Source of the DNA: DASXRA01 sp963737425 | Lineage (GTDB): Bacteria; Actinomycetota; Actinomycetes; Mycobacteriales; Jatrophihabitantaceae | Direction: 5' to 3' | Length of the DNA: 64,000 nucleotides | Assembly (NCBI GenBank): GCA_963737425.1 | Contig: CAVTSX010000009.1 | Location: forward strand, 1,364,001-1,428,000 | In this document: positions 16,776 through 25,880 of the stretch, one piece after another | Numbering within the stretch: the stretch's first letter is position 1 | Layout: the number at the start of each line of letters is the position of its first letter | Made by a program: the position numbers and the translations under genes | The notes under the pieces: generated by a model | The model's input: only the letters and a program-made list of their open reading frames with translations | What the model was told of the DNA's origin: nothing | Databases searched by the model: none

Positions 16776-17339
16776 ATGAGCACACCAGCGATGACCCCGT
16801 GGCGCGGGCCGGTCAATGAACTGCTCTACGGCGTCGACACGACTCGCCCCGTTCCGGACGAGGACGTGTACCGGGTGGCCAGCCTGGTCATCGGGCAACG
16901 CGTGTATGGCGACCCGGTCGCGACGTATTACGACGCCGCCATGGCCGCGCTGACCTCCCGCGACGCGTTGGCCCCCGCCCCCGACGACGGCAACGCCCGC
17001 GACTTCCTACGCCGGCTCGCCGACGCCCTCGCGGCGCGGCATCCATGGCCCGAGCCGCCGTTTCGCGCCGTGAGTGACGCCCCGGCCGCCCCGCCGTCGA
17101 TGCGCCCGGTCGGCCACATCGACCGCGGCTGGCTGTCCGTGCAGGACGTCGTCGGCGCGCCGTTCAAGCATTCGGAGGGCGCGTTCAGGCTGCTGCTCCG
17201 CATGGCGAGCGGCGCCCTGGTGTTGCTGCGCGCGCCCGACGGCGCAAGCACGGTCGACGTCTCGACCGACGCCGCCGACGTCGACGCGGTTCGCGCTGAA
17301 CTGTCCGGCGCAACGCGACTCGTTCTCACCGCGCCCTGA
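16776..17339 (+). CDS. Hypothetical protein, candidate immunity protein
   Basis: 187 residues, starting at the base directly after the effector's TAA stop. No signal peptide or membrane segment. The N-terminal half is helical, and the C-terminal half (HIDRGWLSVQDVVGAPFKHSEGAF then LLLRMASGALVLLRAPDG) looks alpha-beta. No family recognised. Position immediately after a toxin-like gene is the usual place of an immunity gene, which is the only basis for the suggestion. Confidence 0.6.
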   Translation: MSTPAMTPWRGPVNELLYGVDTTRPVPDEDVYRVASLVIGQRVYGDPVATYYDAAMAALTSRDALAPAPDDGNARDFLRRLADALAARHPWPEPPFRAVSDAPAAPPSMRPVGHIDRGWLSVQDVVGAPFKHSEGAFRLLLRMASGALVLLRAPDGASTVDVSTDAADVDAVRAELSGATRLVLTAP

Positions 17340-17662
17340 GTCGGCCTGTGGGGCCTCAAGAACCGGCTGGCTAAAGCCGCACGTTCCGCGTCGAATGGTG
17401 TGCATGGCCGCGCGATGGCGCATCCAACCTGCACGACGAATGTCTTAGGCGGCAGGCGATCTGGCCCTTTTCGTCGACACATCCCGGGACATACCGTCCA
17501 CTGTGGACAGTCGGGCAAGGCCGGCCGCTAGCTATGCTCTGGCTAGCTACACCGTCGGGGGTGAGCGGCCATGCAGGTGTGCGGTGGTTTCTGCGCGTTC
17601 GTAGTGTCCCGCAGGGAATTCTCGATGCGGCGCCTGTGCGCCTCGTCAACCGTGGTGCAGCG
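17340..17662. other. Intergenic region with two short repeats and a possible solo IS end
   Basis: No gene is supported. Two direct copies of GCTAGCTA lie at 17527-17534 and 17542-17549, possibly part of a promoter or operator for the methyltransferase. At 17602-17620 the sequence TAGTGTCCCGC...GGAATT matches the first bases of the MITE-like element at 892, without a partner end nearby, so it may be a degraded single end. Confidence 0.45.
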
Positions 17663-18592
17663 ATGACCTCAGACGAGATCACGCCGACCCGCGGGCTCGA
17701 TACAGCTGCGCTGGTCGGCCGACTGGCCGCTGCGAAATCCTTGCCCGGCCTGCCCGACATCGTCGACATCACGGCCAGCGCGCCGCCGAATCCGCCGGAA
17801 AATGTGCAGGCCCAGTTTGCCGGCCGGTCATACGAGGACGCCTACAACGAGGCCGCGACGTTCGTATACGTAGTCGACGAGTGGCTGACCAGACACTGCG
17901 ACCGGCCGCTGTCCCCCAAGTCACGCGTGCTCGACTTCGGGTCTGGCTGGGGCCGGATCACCCGCGTGCTGCTGACGCTCGTGCCGCCGACGTCCCTATT
18001 CGCCGTGGACGTCGACCCGCAGATGACCGCGCTGCTCAACACCACCCTGCCCGGGGTGAACGCGCTGACGGTCACGCCCATGCCACCGACCGTGCTGGCC
18101 GATGCATCAGTCGATGCCGCCATAGCATTCAGCGTCTTCTCCCACCTTGCCCCGCACACGCACGAGGCCTGGGCCGACGAGTTCGGCCGCGTCCTCGCGC
18201 CCGGCGGCATGGCGTTCATCACGCTCATGGACGCCGCCTTTCTCACCCAGGTCCGCGAAGCCAAGGAGCAGGTCGCCGCCGGCGCAGCGGTGCCGTTCCA
18301 GGTCGGCCTCGCGCCCGTGTTCGACGACATCGACACCGCCGAGACCGCATTCAACAACGGCGAAGCCGTCTATTCGCCCAGTGGCGGCGGCGGAATCCGC
18401 ACCAGCGACTACTACGGCTGGGCCGCGATGCCACCGCGTTACATCCAACAGGTCTGGGGTGCTGCCGGATTCGACGTCGTCGAATGGGTACCGTCCGGCG
18501 TGCTCTTCGGCCAGGCCATGGTCGGCCTGGTTCGCCACCAACCCAGCCGACGCCACCGCCACCGACCACGCACGAGGAGGTTCGGCAAATAG
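17663..18592 (+). CDS. Class I SAM-dependent methyltransferase
   Basis: 309 residues from the ATG at 17663. Motif I is VLDFGSGWGRIT (about residue 92-103), motif II the acidic FAVDVDP, and the later AFSVFSHLAPHTHEAWADEFGRVLAPGGMAFI carries motifs IV-VI of the Rossmann methyltransferase fold. The C-terminal ~20 residues are arginine/histidine-rich and probably disordered. The acceptor substrate is unknown. The reading frame is open further upstream but has no family similarity there. Confidence 0.85.
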   Translation: MTSDEITPTRGLDTAALVGRLAAAKSLPGLPDIVDITASAPPNPPENVQAQFAGRSYEDAYNEAATFVYVVDEWLTRHCDRPLSPKSRVLDFGSGWGRITRVLLTLVPPTSLFAVDVDPQMTALLNTTLPGVNALTVTPMPPTVLADASVDAAIAFSVFSHLAPHTHEAWADEFGRVLAPGGMAFITLMDAAFLTQVREAKEQVAAGAAVPFQVGLAPVFDDIDTAETAFNNGEAVYSPSGGGGIRTSDYYGWAAMPPRYIQQVWGAAGFDVVEWVPSGVLFGQAMVGLVRHQPSRRHRHRPRTRRFGK

Positions 18593-18676
18593 CCGGGCGC
18601 TGCGGTGCGGCGGTGTCGTGAGTTCCGGAAGGCCCGACCGTCGTCCCAGGACACCAACCTCGAAAGGGAGGCCACG

Positions 18677-19348
18677 ATGAGCACTACCGGGGACCGTCGC
18701 AGCGACGCCAGCGAGATGGAGAGCGTCAACAATCTCGACTTGAAACTCGAAGTCGTCGTCCTACCGGTCTCGGACGTCGACCGCGCGAAGGAGTTCTACG
18801 GCGGCCTGGGATGGCGGCTCGACGCCGACTTCTCCTTCGACAACGGCTTCCGAGCAGTCCAGTTCACGCCGCCCGGTTCGGACGCCTCGATCCAGTTCGG
18901 CACCGATATGACCTCGGGCGCGCCAGGCTCGGTCCAGAACATGTACCTGATCGCCTCCGACATCGAGGCCGCTCGCGACGAACTCGTCGCCCAGGGTGTC
19001 GACGTGAGCGAGGTGTTCCACCCCGCGACGCCCGGCGGTCAGTTCCATGCCGACGCGAGCGGCCATCTGGGCGGGCGCTCGCCGGACAGCTACCTCTCCT
19101 ACGCCACATTCAGTGACCCGGACGGCAACGGCTGGCTCCTCCAGGAGGTTACGACTCGACTTCCCGGCCGCGTCGACGCCGCCGCGACGGCGTTCGGGTC
19201 CGCGAGCGACCTGGCGAGCGCGATGCGCCGCGCCGAAGCCGCCCACGGTGAGCACGAGAAGCGCACCGGTGCGGCAGACCCGAACTGGCCCGACTGGTAC
19301 GCCGAGTACATGGTGGCCGAGCAGGCCGGGACGGAACTGCCGACCTGA
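18677..19348 (+). CDS. VOC-superfamily (glyoxalase/bleomycin-resistance-like) protein
   Basis: 223 residues from the ATG at 18677, preceded by AAAGGGAGG. Residues ~24-160 form two beta-alpha-beta-beta-beta units: LKLEVVVLPVSDVDRAKEFYGGLGWRLDADF and the closing YATFSDPDGNGWLLQEV, which carries the metal-binding glutamate position. The C-terminal ~60 residues (RTGAADPNWPDWYAEYMVAEQAG) match the extension of a common actinobacterial subgroup. Function may be lactone, dioxygenase or resistance chemistry; not decidable here. Confidence 0.85.
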   Translation: MSTTGDRRSDASEMESVNNLDLKLEVVVLPVSDVDRAKEFYGGLGWRLDADFSFDNGFRAVQFTPPGSDASIQFGTDMTSGAPGSVQNMYLIASDIEAARDELVAQGVDVSEVFHPATPGGQFHADASGHLGGRSPDSYLSYATFSDPDGNGWLLQEVTTRLPGRVDAAATAFGSASDLASAMRRAEAAHGEHEKRTGAADPNWPDWYAEYMVAEQAGTELPT

Positions 19349-19486
19349 GCAATGACGGCGGTCGTCCTCGCGGACGGCGTCATGAGCCGGGCTCGCGAAT
19401 TCGTCGACACCCCGTTGTCGGCATCGCTTGGCGACCGACTCCGGGCCAGTAAATACTTGCCGGCAACGGACTAAAGGGGAATTGAG

Positions 19487-20326
19487 ATGCCGTGGTTTCC
19501 CGATTTCGTCGGTGCCGTCGAACTGGTACGCAGGCAGACCCGCTCGGAGGCAAGAGCCGACCCGGTCATGCAGTACTTCACCGCTCTCAACGAAGGCGAT
19601 ACCTCCGCTCTGGAGGCTGTGTGGCCCGGTGACGTGGTGGTCTACGACCCGCGCGCCGGCGAGGTGCGCGGTCACCGCCAGCTGCGCCGGTTCGTGAACC
19701 AAAACCGGTCCTGGCTGGCCGAGCGTCGCGCCCGCATCGAAACGGTGGCCTCCACCTATGCCGGCGGCCGGGCCGTGGTGGAACTGCTGGCGCATCTGGC
19801 CGGCGACGGGCGTCAGTTGGCGTGGCCAGTGACGGTCGTTGCGGAAGCGCCTGACGACTTTTCGATCGAGTTTCGGACGTATTGCAGTCAATGGCCGGTG
19901 GACGCCCGGCGCCACGTCAGGCCGCCCATCCTGGCCTCCGGGCACGCCCGCCCCGGGGATGTCGTCGGCCGCTATCACGTGGCGCTGGACGCGGGTGACA
20001 CCGACGAGATCGTGAACACGTTCGCGTCCGACGGATACGTCCGCGAGCCGATCGGCCCGCCCTACGTTCACCGCGGCGCGAGCGAGCTCCGCTCGTTCTT
20101 CACGAAGTGCTTCAGCGCAGGCGGCGGGATCGGCCTGCAACATTGCGTGGTGACCGATGATGGTGTGCGCTGCGCCGTCGAGTACAACTGCGTGCGCTGG
20201 GGCAGCCATGACCTGCCGCCTCAGGCCGGCATCGGAATCTACGAGCGCGGCCCGGACGGGTCGCTGGCTGCGGCCCGCCTCTACGACGACGTCGTAGCAC
20301 CCATCACCACGCCCAGTGGGAAATGA
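19487..20326 (+). CDS. Double SnoaL/NTF2-like domain protein
   Basis: 279 residues with two SnoaL-like units: ~25-125 (VMQYFTALNEGDTSALEAVWPGDVVVYDP) and ~165-275 (GRYHVALDAGDTDEIVNTFASDGYVREP). Each has the conserved 'length-of-cone' start seen in NTF2-like folds, used by polyketide cyclases, isomerases and ligand-binding proteins. No catalytic residue can be assigned. It begins after a GGGGAATTG stretch that could serve as a weak ribosome-binding site. Confidence 0.78.
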   Translation: MPWFPDFVGAVELVRRQTRSEARADPVMQYFTALNEGDTSALEAVWPGDVVVYDPRAGEVRGHRQLRRFVNQNRSWLAERRARIETVASTYAGGRAVVELLAHLAGDGRQLAWPVTVVAEAPDDFSIEFRTYCSQWPVDARRHVRPPILASGHARPGDVVGRYHVALDAGDTDEIVNTFASDGYVREPIGPPYVHRGASELRSFFTKCFSAGGGIGLQHCVVTDDGVRCAVEYNCVRWGSHDLPPQAGIGIYERGPDGSLAAARLYDDVVAPITTPSGK

Positions 20327-20561
20327 CCATCGCATCTCGGGCTTCAGGGAATCGCTCGTCCCCCGAGCCTGACCGCTGACGGAACGCCGGGCGCCGCTCA
20401 ACGCAGGATTGCACCCACTCGTCGCGGATCCGGGTTACGGCATCCCGAAATTCGGGTGACAAGCCGTAATCTCTCCGTACTCGGCACGAATCCACTGTCA
20501 TGTCGACGTATCGGGCAGCGAACCGCTCGCGCCCTCCCGTGAGCAAGGAGGTCATTCACCC

Positions 20562-21764
20562 ATGCCCCGAATCCCCCAGTCCCGCCGCCGGACCGCCATC
20601 ACGGCGGCCGCGCTTGCGACCGCCGCTGCCCTCGCCGCCGGTACCGCAAGCGCCGTCGCGGCACCACCCACGACAGAGGTCGGAACCTGGGGTGCCAGCA
20701 CCGACCGCACCGGCGCAACAGTGAACGACCAGACCGTCCGCGACATCGTCCACACCAACATCGGCGGAAGCGGCCTGCGGGTCGCGCTCTCCAACGTGTT
20801 CGGCAGCCAGGCCGTGACGTTCGGCCACGTCTCGGTCGGCGTGCGGCAGTCCGGCGCTGACGTGGTGCCCGGCACCAACCGGCAGGTCACCTTCAGCGGC
20901 AACCCGTCGGTCAAGGTCCCGGTCGGCGCGGAGGTCCTGAGCGACCCGTTGCCGGGCGACGTCGCGCCACAGCAGGACCTCGCCGTCAGCATCTACGTGC
21001 AGGGCGCCGCAGGGACGGTGACCGGGCACAACTTCACCGCCGCGACCTCGTATCTGTCGTCCGTGGGCGACCACGCCGGCGAGGACCCCGGAACCGCGTT
21101 CGCCACGACGATCTCCAACTGGTACTGGCTCGAGGGACTCGTGGTGAACGAGCCGCAGACCGTCAGCACGGTCGTGGCCTTCGGCGACTCGATCACCGAC
21201 GGCGTCGGATCGACGCGCGACACGAACCGCCGCTGGCCCGACGACCTCGCGGGCAGGCTGCTCACCCGCCCGCTCGCCCGGCAGATGGGTGTGGTCGACG
21301 AAGGCATCTCCGGCAACAAGATCCTGACCGACGGGGCCGGCGTGAGCGCACTTGCCCGCCTCGACCGGGACGTGCTCGCCCAGCCCGGCGCGCGGACCGT
21401 GATCCTGCTCGAAGGCATCAACGACCTCAGCGGCGGGGCCACCGCCGACCAGGTCATCGCCGGCGACCGGCAGTTGATCGCCCGCGTCCACGCCGCGGGC
21501 AAATGCATCATCGGTGCCACGCTCACGCCGTTCGGCAACTCCAGCGACACGGAGAAGGCCGCGGTGCGTACCGTGAACGACTTCATCCGCAACAGCGGCG
21601 AGTTCGACGGCGTCGCCGACTTCAACAAGGCGGTCCGCGACCCAGCCGACCCGGACCGGATGCTGCCGATCTACGACAGCGGCGACAGCCTGCACCCGAG
21701 CAATGCCGGCTACGTGGTCATGGCCGACTCAGTGGATCTGAAGCTGCTCGACTGCTCGCGCTGA
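20562..21764 (+). CDS. Secreted SGNH/GDSL hydrolase
   Basis: 400 residues. The N-terminus (SRRRTAITAAALATAAALAAGTASAVA) is an export signal with an RRR that may use Tat. A beta-rich domain occupies ~38-195, followed by the SGNH hydrolase: block I GDSITDG with nucleophile S210, block II GISGN, block III EGIND and block V DSLHPSN carrying the Asp-His pair. All four catalytic blocks are intact. Extracellular esterase or carbohydrate deacetylase is likely. The AAGGAGG ribosome-binding site sits about 10 bases before the ATG. A hairpin terminator follows. Confidence 0.9.
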   Translation: MPRIPQSRRRTAITAAALATAAALAAGTASAVAAPPTTEVGTWGASTDRTGATVNDQTVRDIVHTNIGGSGLRVALSNVFGSQAVTFGHVSVGVRQSGADVVPGTNRQVTFSGNPSVKVPVGAEVLSDPLPGDVAPQQDLAVSIYVQGAAGTVTGHNFTAATSYLSSVGDHAGEDPGTAFATTISNWYWLEGLVVNEPQTVSTVVAFGDSITDGVGSTRDTNRRWPDDLAGRLLTRPLARQMGVVDEGISGNKILTDGAGVSALARLDRDVLAQPGARTVILLEGINDLSGGATADQVIAGDRQLIARVHAAGKCIIGATLTPFGNSSDTEKAAVRTVNDFIRNSGEFDGVADFNKAVRDPADPDRMLPIYDSGDSLHPSNAGYVVMADSVDLKLLDCSR

Positions 21765-21776
21765 ACGGGCGACCAA

Positions 21777-21806
21777 ACGCGGGTGCCGGGCGATCGGCAC
21801 CCGCGT
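21777..21806. terminator. Strong hairpin terminator after SGNH hydrolase
   Basis: Perfect 11-bp stem ACGCGGGTGCC / GGCACCCGCGT with an 8-base loop begins 12 bases after the stop codon at 21764. No U-tract follows, which is common in actinomycete terminators. Confidence 0.8.
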
Positions 21807-21961
21807 CGGCGCGCTCCGCGGGTCGACTGGCGAGCAGTCGTCCGCCAGAGAGAACCCGACGTGATTGTCGAGCGCCGAGCAGATCTTGGGCAGGCCGATG
21901 AGTCGGCCAGACTCGACGCGTCGTTAGGTTGTCAGGTGACGGCGTGGCGGCGGGAGTGGGA

Positions 21962-23122
21962 ATGGGACTGAACAAGGACGGACTGGAACGCTTCGACACG
22001 GTCGCTGCATCGCACGTGGGCGATGACAAGGTGCCAGGATTGGTCGCGCTCGTGGCCCACGGCGACGACGTGCACGTCGAGGCGATGGGGACGCTCGCGA
22101 TCGGCGAGAGGCCGGTCGAGCGGACGTCGCTGTTCCGGATCGCGTCGACGACGAAGCCGATAACGGCGGCCGCAACACTGGCTCTCGTCCGCGAGGGCCG
22201 GCTCGAACTCGATGAGCCGGTCGACCGGCTGCTTCCGGAGCTCGCGAACCGCCGGGTACTGCGCCGGATGGACGGCCCGCTCGACGACACGCTTTCCGCC
22301 GAGGGCCCCGTGACGGTGCGGGGGTTGCTGACCTTCACGTTCGGGTTCGGGATGGCCGTGCAGATGTTCATGGCGTCCGAGCCGTGGCCGGTCGTCGCGG
22401 CGGCGAACGAGGCCGGGCTCGCCACGATCGGCCCGCCACAGCCAGACGCCTTCGTCGACCCTGATACCTGGATCGCGAGGTTCGGCGAGCTGCCGTTGCT
22501 GGCGCAGCCCGGTGAGCAATGGCTCTACAACACCGGCGCGCATGTGCTGAGCGTGCTGTGCGCCCGAGCCGTCGGGATGTCGTACGACGAGGTCCTGCGC
22601 ACCCGGATCTTCGAGCCGCTCGGCATGCACGACACCGGGTTCCATACCGAGGACGTCGAGCGATTGGCAACGGCGTACCAGCCGACTGCGGACGGGCTCG
22701 TGATTTGGGACCCGCCCGACGGGCAGTGGAGCCGGCCGCCGGCATTCCACGACGGGGGCGCCGGGCTGGTGTCGACGGCGGACGACCTGCTGGCGTTCGC
22801 GCGGATGCTGCTGCGCGGCGGTGATCCGGTGCTGGCCGCGGACCAGGTGCGCGAGATGAGCCGCGACCACCTGACCGCCGAGCAGCGCGAGTTCGGTGCG
22901 GCGTTCCTCGGCGGGCGCGGCTGGGGCCTCGGGACATCGGTTGTGCTGAACGGGCCATGGACCGGTGCGTTCGGTTGGGACGGTGGGCTCGGCACATCGT
23001 TCCTCGTGCACCCGGAGCGCGACATCGCCGTGATCGTGCTGACCCAGCGACTGTTCCAGACCGCGCAGGCGCCGGCCGTACACACAGACCTGCAAGCTGC
23101 CGCTCTCGCCGCGATTGACTAA
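21962..23122 (+). CDS. Beta-lactamase-family serine hydrolase
   Basis: 386 residues from the ATG at 21962, chosen for the GGGAGTGGG before it. Nucleophile motif S62-T-T-K65 in RIASTTKPITAA, a second-motif tyrosine in EQWLYNTGAHV, and a late GWDGGLGTSF in place of the KTG triad, the arrangement of class C-like esterases such as EstB. No signal peptide, so likely cytoplasmic, acting as an esterase or peptidase and not as a resistance enzyme. It converges with the TPR gene, whose stop codon overlaps by four bases. Confidence 0.87.
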   Translation: MGLNKDGLERFDTVAASHVGDDKVPGLVALVAHGDDVHVEAMGTLAIGERPVERTSLFRIASTTKPITAAATLALVREGRLELDEPVDRLLPELANRRVLRRMDGPLDDTLSAEGPVTVRGLLTFTFGFGMAVQMFMASEPWPVVAAANEAGLATIGPPQPDAFVDPDTWIARFGELPLLAQPGEQWLYNTGAHVLSVLCARAVGMSYDEVLRTRIFEPLGMHDTGFHTEDVERLATAYQPTADGLVIWDPPDGQWSRPPAFHDGGAGLVSTADDLLAFARMLLRGGDPVLAADQVREMSRDHLTAEQREFGAAFLGGRGWGLGTSVVLNGPWTGAFGWDGGLGTSFLVHPERDIAVIVLTQRLFQTAQAPAVHTDLQAAALAAID

Positions 23123-24942
23123 TCGTCTTCGGTCACCCAGGTGAGGGGCCGCGACGGGTCAGGGTCGTAGCGGCAGACGGATCCGGTCTGGATGCTGTCG
23201 CGCAGGACGCGACCGAGTGCCGCGTCGACTTCGGTGATGCGGTCGATCGCCGCGGCGAGGGACTTGCGGACGGCCACGCGCGCGCGTTCGGTCGCGCTCC
23301 CATGTTGACGGCGCCGCCCGCTCAGGCCGGTTGCTGCGGCGATTTCGTCGAGCAATGCATCGCGTTCGCTGCGCAATGGTGCCAGCCGTCCGTCATCGGC
23401 CCATTGCTGCGCTTGGGCGAGTTCGGCGTCGAGTTCGGCCAAACGCCCGCGATAGGCGGCGAGTGCCTGGCGATCGATGACGTCGCCGGTGCCGGCATCG
23501 TCGACGCCGCTGCCCGGATGGCCGGCGACCCAGTCGGACAGGTCGAGTGCCGAGATCTCGACGCCGGGTTGGCGCAGCAACAGCCGTAGGTAATGGAAGC
23601 CCTTCATCTGGCGGACAGCGACGGTCGCACCGTCGCGACCGACGAGCCACACGCCGGCGCCGCTTGGCCGCAGTAGCGCGATTCCCGGCTGGGCGGGCGT
23701 CGCCGCGACCGCGCCGCTGCTGAAGGTTCGCACCCACCATGCCGCGCCGAAACGTTCCGCGAGCGAGGCCGCGCTTCGCGCCCATCTGCTCGCGTCGCTG
23801 CGATTGCCCAGCGCGGCGGCGGCTTCGCTGAGGAACCCGTCAACGATCCCGTCGAAGGCCGCGGCTCCGCCGTTGGGGATTCCGCGTCCGGCATAGGGTT
23901 CGAGGAGTTCATAGCCTTCGGCGGCCAGGTCGAGTTGGCCGGTCTTCGCGGCCGTCTCGGTGGCTCTTGCCACGATCAGCAGCCAGTCCATGTCGCGTCG
24001 CACCGACGCCAGTCCGCTTCCGACGACCTGGAGCAACAAGGACCTCGCGCGCTCAGGCTCGCCCGCGGCGACCCACAAGGCGGCGGCTTCGACCGCCACC
24101 GCGAGATAGCCCTCCGACATCCCGAACTCTTCGAACTGCGCCGCCTCGGCCTTGACCACGCCGATGTCGCCGCTCTGGCGGGCGATCGCCGCGGTGAGCG
24201 CGTGACTGATCCCAAAGGTGTCCGGCTCGCCTGCCTCAGTCCCGGCGACGACCGCCGCGTCGCAATGCGCCTGCGCCGCCTTGAGGTCGCCGACGACCGT
24301 CGCCTGCATGCCCTTGCGCGCCTCGGCGAAGAACCGGACCCGAGCCGAGCCGGACTCCGCGGCGAGCCGGTCCAGTGCGCGCAGTTGGCGATGCACGGTC
24401 GGCATGTCGAGGCCTTCCACCGCGGTCGTCAACCGCCACAGATGCGCGGTCATGCGGGCCTCGACCTCAGCGACGTGCGCGACGGTGTCTTCCAGACGGG
24501 TCGTGATCTGCACCCGCTCGGCCAGCTCGTCCGGTCCCCAATGCACGAGCAACTGCGCGTCGAGCGCCTCGGCCAACAGCGCCGGGTCACCGGCCGCCTC
24601 GGCACCGGCCACCGCCTCGGCCGCAAACCCGACGCCGCGTTCGGGGCTGCCGCCGTACACCCACGCCCGCACGAGCGCGGCCGCGAGCCGTATCCGAGCC
24701 ACCCCGTCCGCGCAGCTGTACGCCTCGAAGAGGAAGGCGGGCACTCGCCCGGGATGCGTGCCGAACGTGTGATCGGCCGCCAGGCCGAGCGCCGCCTCGC
24801 TCATGACCTCGACGTCGCGGGTCTGCCGCGCCGCGTCGTAAGCCTTTGCGAACACGGCTCGCGCGAGCTCGACGTCGCCGCTCATCCGCGCCGCCCTCGC
24901 TTGGCGCAGCAGGTCGCGCGTGACGTCGGGCGAGCCGGCCAT
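23119..24942 (-). CDS. TPR-type protein with actinobacterial C-terminal regulatory domain
   Basis: 607 residues. Residues ~1-400 are an alpha-helical, alanine-rich series of tetratricopeptide-like repeats. Residues ~430-607 contain a conserved tail: GATVAVRQMKGFHYLRLLLRQPG, YRGRLAELDAELAQA, SATERARVAVRKSLAAAIDRI and ALGRVLRDSIQTGSVCRYDPDP. This tail is the same as that found at the end of many actinobacterial ATPase/TPR proteins of unknown function. No ATPase motif is present here, so this looks like a stand-alone helical sensor or scaffold. Cytoplasmic; function unknown. Confidence 0.75.
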   Translation of the reverse strand: MAGSPDVTRDLLRQARAARMSGDVELARAVFAKAYDAARQTRDVEVMSEAALGLAADHTFGTHPGRVPAFLFEAYSCADGVARIRLAAALVRAWVYGGSPERGVGFAAEAVAGAEAAGDPALLAEALDAQLLVHWGPDELAERVQITTRLEDTVAHVAEVEARMTAHLWRLTTAVEGLDMPTVHRQLRALDRLAAESGSARVRFFAEARKGMQATVVGDLKAAQAHCDAAVVAGTEAGEPDTFGISHALTAAIARQSGDIGVVKAEAAQFEEFGMSEGYLAVAVEAAALWVAAGEPERARSLLLQVVGSGLASVRRDMDWLLIVARATETAAKTGQLDLAAEGYELLEPYAGRGIPNGGAAAFDGIVDGFLSEAAAALGNRSDASRWARSAASLAERFGAAWWVRTFSSGAVAATPAQPGIALLRPSGAGVWLVGRDGATVAVRQMKGFHYLRLLLRQPGVEISALDLSDWVAGHPGSGVDDAGTGDVIDRQALAAYRGRLAELDAELAQAQQWADDGRLAPLRSERDALLDEIAAATGLSGRRRQHGSATERARVAVRKSLAAAIDRITEVDAALGRVLRDSIQTGSVCRYDPDPSRPLTWVTEDD

Positions 24943-24984
24943 GCACGGATCGTACGGACGGACCCGCCCGACAGGACTTAACGA

Positions 24985-25398
24985 TCACGGACGAAGCAGC
25001 GTCACCTCCGTCGCATGCCGGGCGCGGTGCGCGGTACTCCAGTCGCCCGTGCAATACACCGATATGGACGAGATCGCGCCGTCGACGACGTCGGCGCGCA
25101 GCATCTCGCGGCAGTACCAGTGGTCGCCGTGCCCGTGCCACTCCTCTTCCCACTCCACAACGAAACCGGTGGGGGTCGGGTCGTATCGAAGGCGCGGCAC
25201 GCACCCCGGCGCCGGGTGGCTCGCGCGCCGCATCGCCGCCACCGCGTCGGCGCCCTGCGCCTGCAGGCGCCACGTCGGCACGGTGAGATCGCAGAAGACG
25301 TCGTCGGTGAACAAACCGTCCGGAACCCTCCCGGTCTCCAGCCACTGGACGAGATTCGTCACCACGCGCGGGGCGGTCTCGAGCGCGAGCGCGGTCAT
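24985..25398 (-). CDS. SnoaL-like protein
   Basis: 137 residues with a cone-shaped NTF2-like pattern: NLVQWLETGRVPDGLFTDDVFCDLTVPTW, then a central EEWHGHGDHWYCREM and a late ISSISVYCTGDWS. Function unknown. The ATG overlaps the stop codon of the cupin gene (ATGA), so the two are co-translated and probably act together. Confidence 0.72.
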   Translation of the reverse strand: MTALALETAPRVVTNLVQWLETGRVPDGLFTDDVFCDLTVPTWRLQAQGADAVAAMRRASHPAPGCVPRLRYDPTPTGFVVEWEEEWHGHGDHWYCREMLRADVVDGAISSISVYCTGDWSTAHRARHATEVTLLRP

Positions 25399-25775
25399 CG
25401 GACCGACACCCCAGCGGCCATGTTGGCGCCGACAACCGCCATTGTTTCCTGAAGTTTCCTGGTGGGGCTGAACTCGACGACCTCAGTGCCCGCACCAAGC
25501 TTGGTCAGATGTCCCGGGCGCAGGTAGTAGGCGTCGCCTGCGTGGAATGTCTCCTCGCCGTCGGCGTAGGCGGCGCTGAACGACCCGCGCACCACATACC
25601 CCCAATGCGGGCATTGGCAGCGGCCGTCGGGCAGTCCGGCGAACAGCGGGCCGGGGTCGGATGCGATCGGGAATGTCTCGAAGGAGACGGTGTAATCGTC
25701 CAATTCGACGTAGCGGCCCTCGATCACCGGCTCCGAGATTCCGATCGGCGCTTCGTCCTTGCGAGTTCGCGGCAT
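25395..25775 (-). CDS. Cupin-domain protein
   Basis: 126 residues from the ATG at 25775, which follows AGGAGGAAGTC. The beta-barrel signature is CPHWGYVVRGSFSAAYADGEETFHAGDAYYLRPGH: motif 1 has a single histidine (H in CPHWGY) and motif 2 PGHLTK the other, so one or two metal ligands are missing and metal binding is uncertain. Small cupins of this type sense or modify small molecules. Upstream gene of a two-gene operon with the SnoaL-like protein. Confidence 0.8.
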   Translation of the reverse strand: MPRTRKDEAPIGISEPVIEGRYVELDDYTVSFETFPIASDPGPLFAGLPDGRCQCPHWGYVVRGSFSAAYADGEETFHAGDAYYLRPGHLTKLGAGTEVVEFSPTRKLQETMAVVGANMAAGVSVR

Positions 25776-25880
25776 GACTTCCTCCTGAGGTAGTCGCATA
25801 GTGCTGACACCCCGAAGGCGTGACTTTCCACGTCACACCGTGACGCGGCGCGTTCGCCGCGCGCGCGATGTGGGAGTGCG

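Noticed and set aside
20304..20555. 83-codon minus-strand frame in the gap before the SGNH hydrolase
   Set aside because: It overlaps the hydrolase promoter region and has no recognisable family; too weak to report as a gene.
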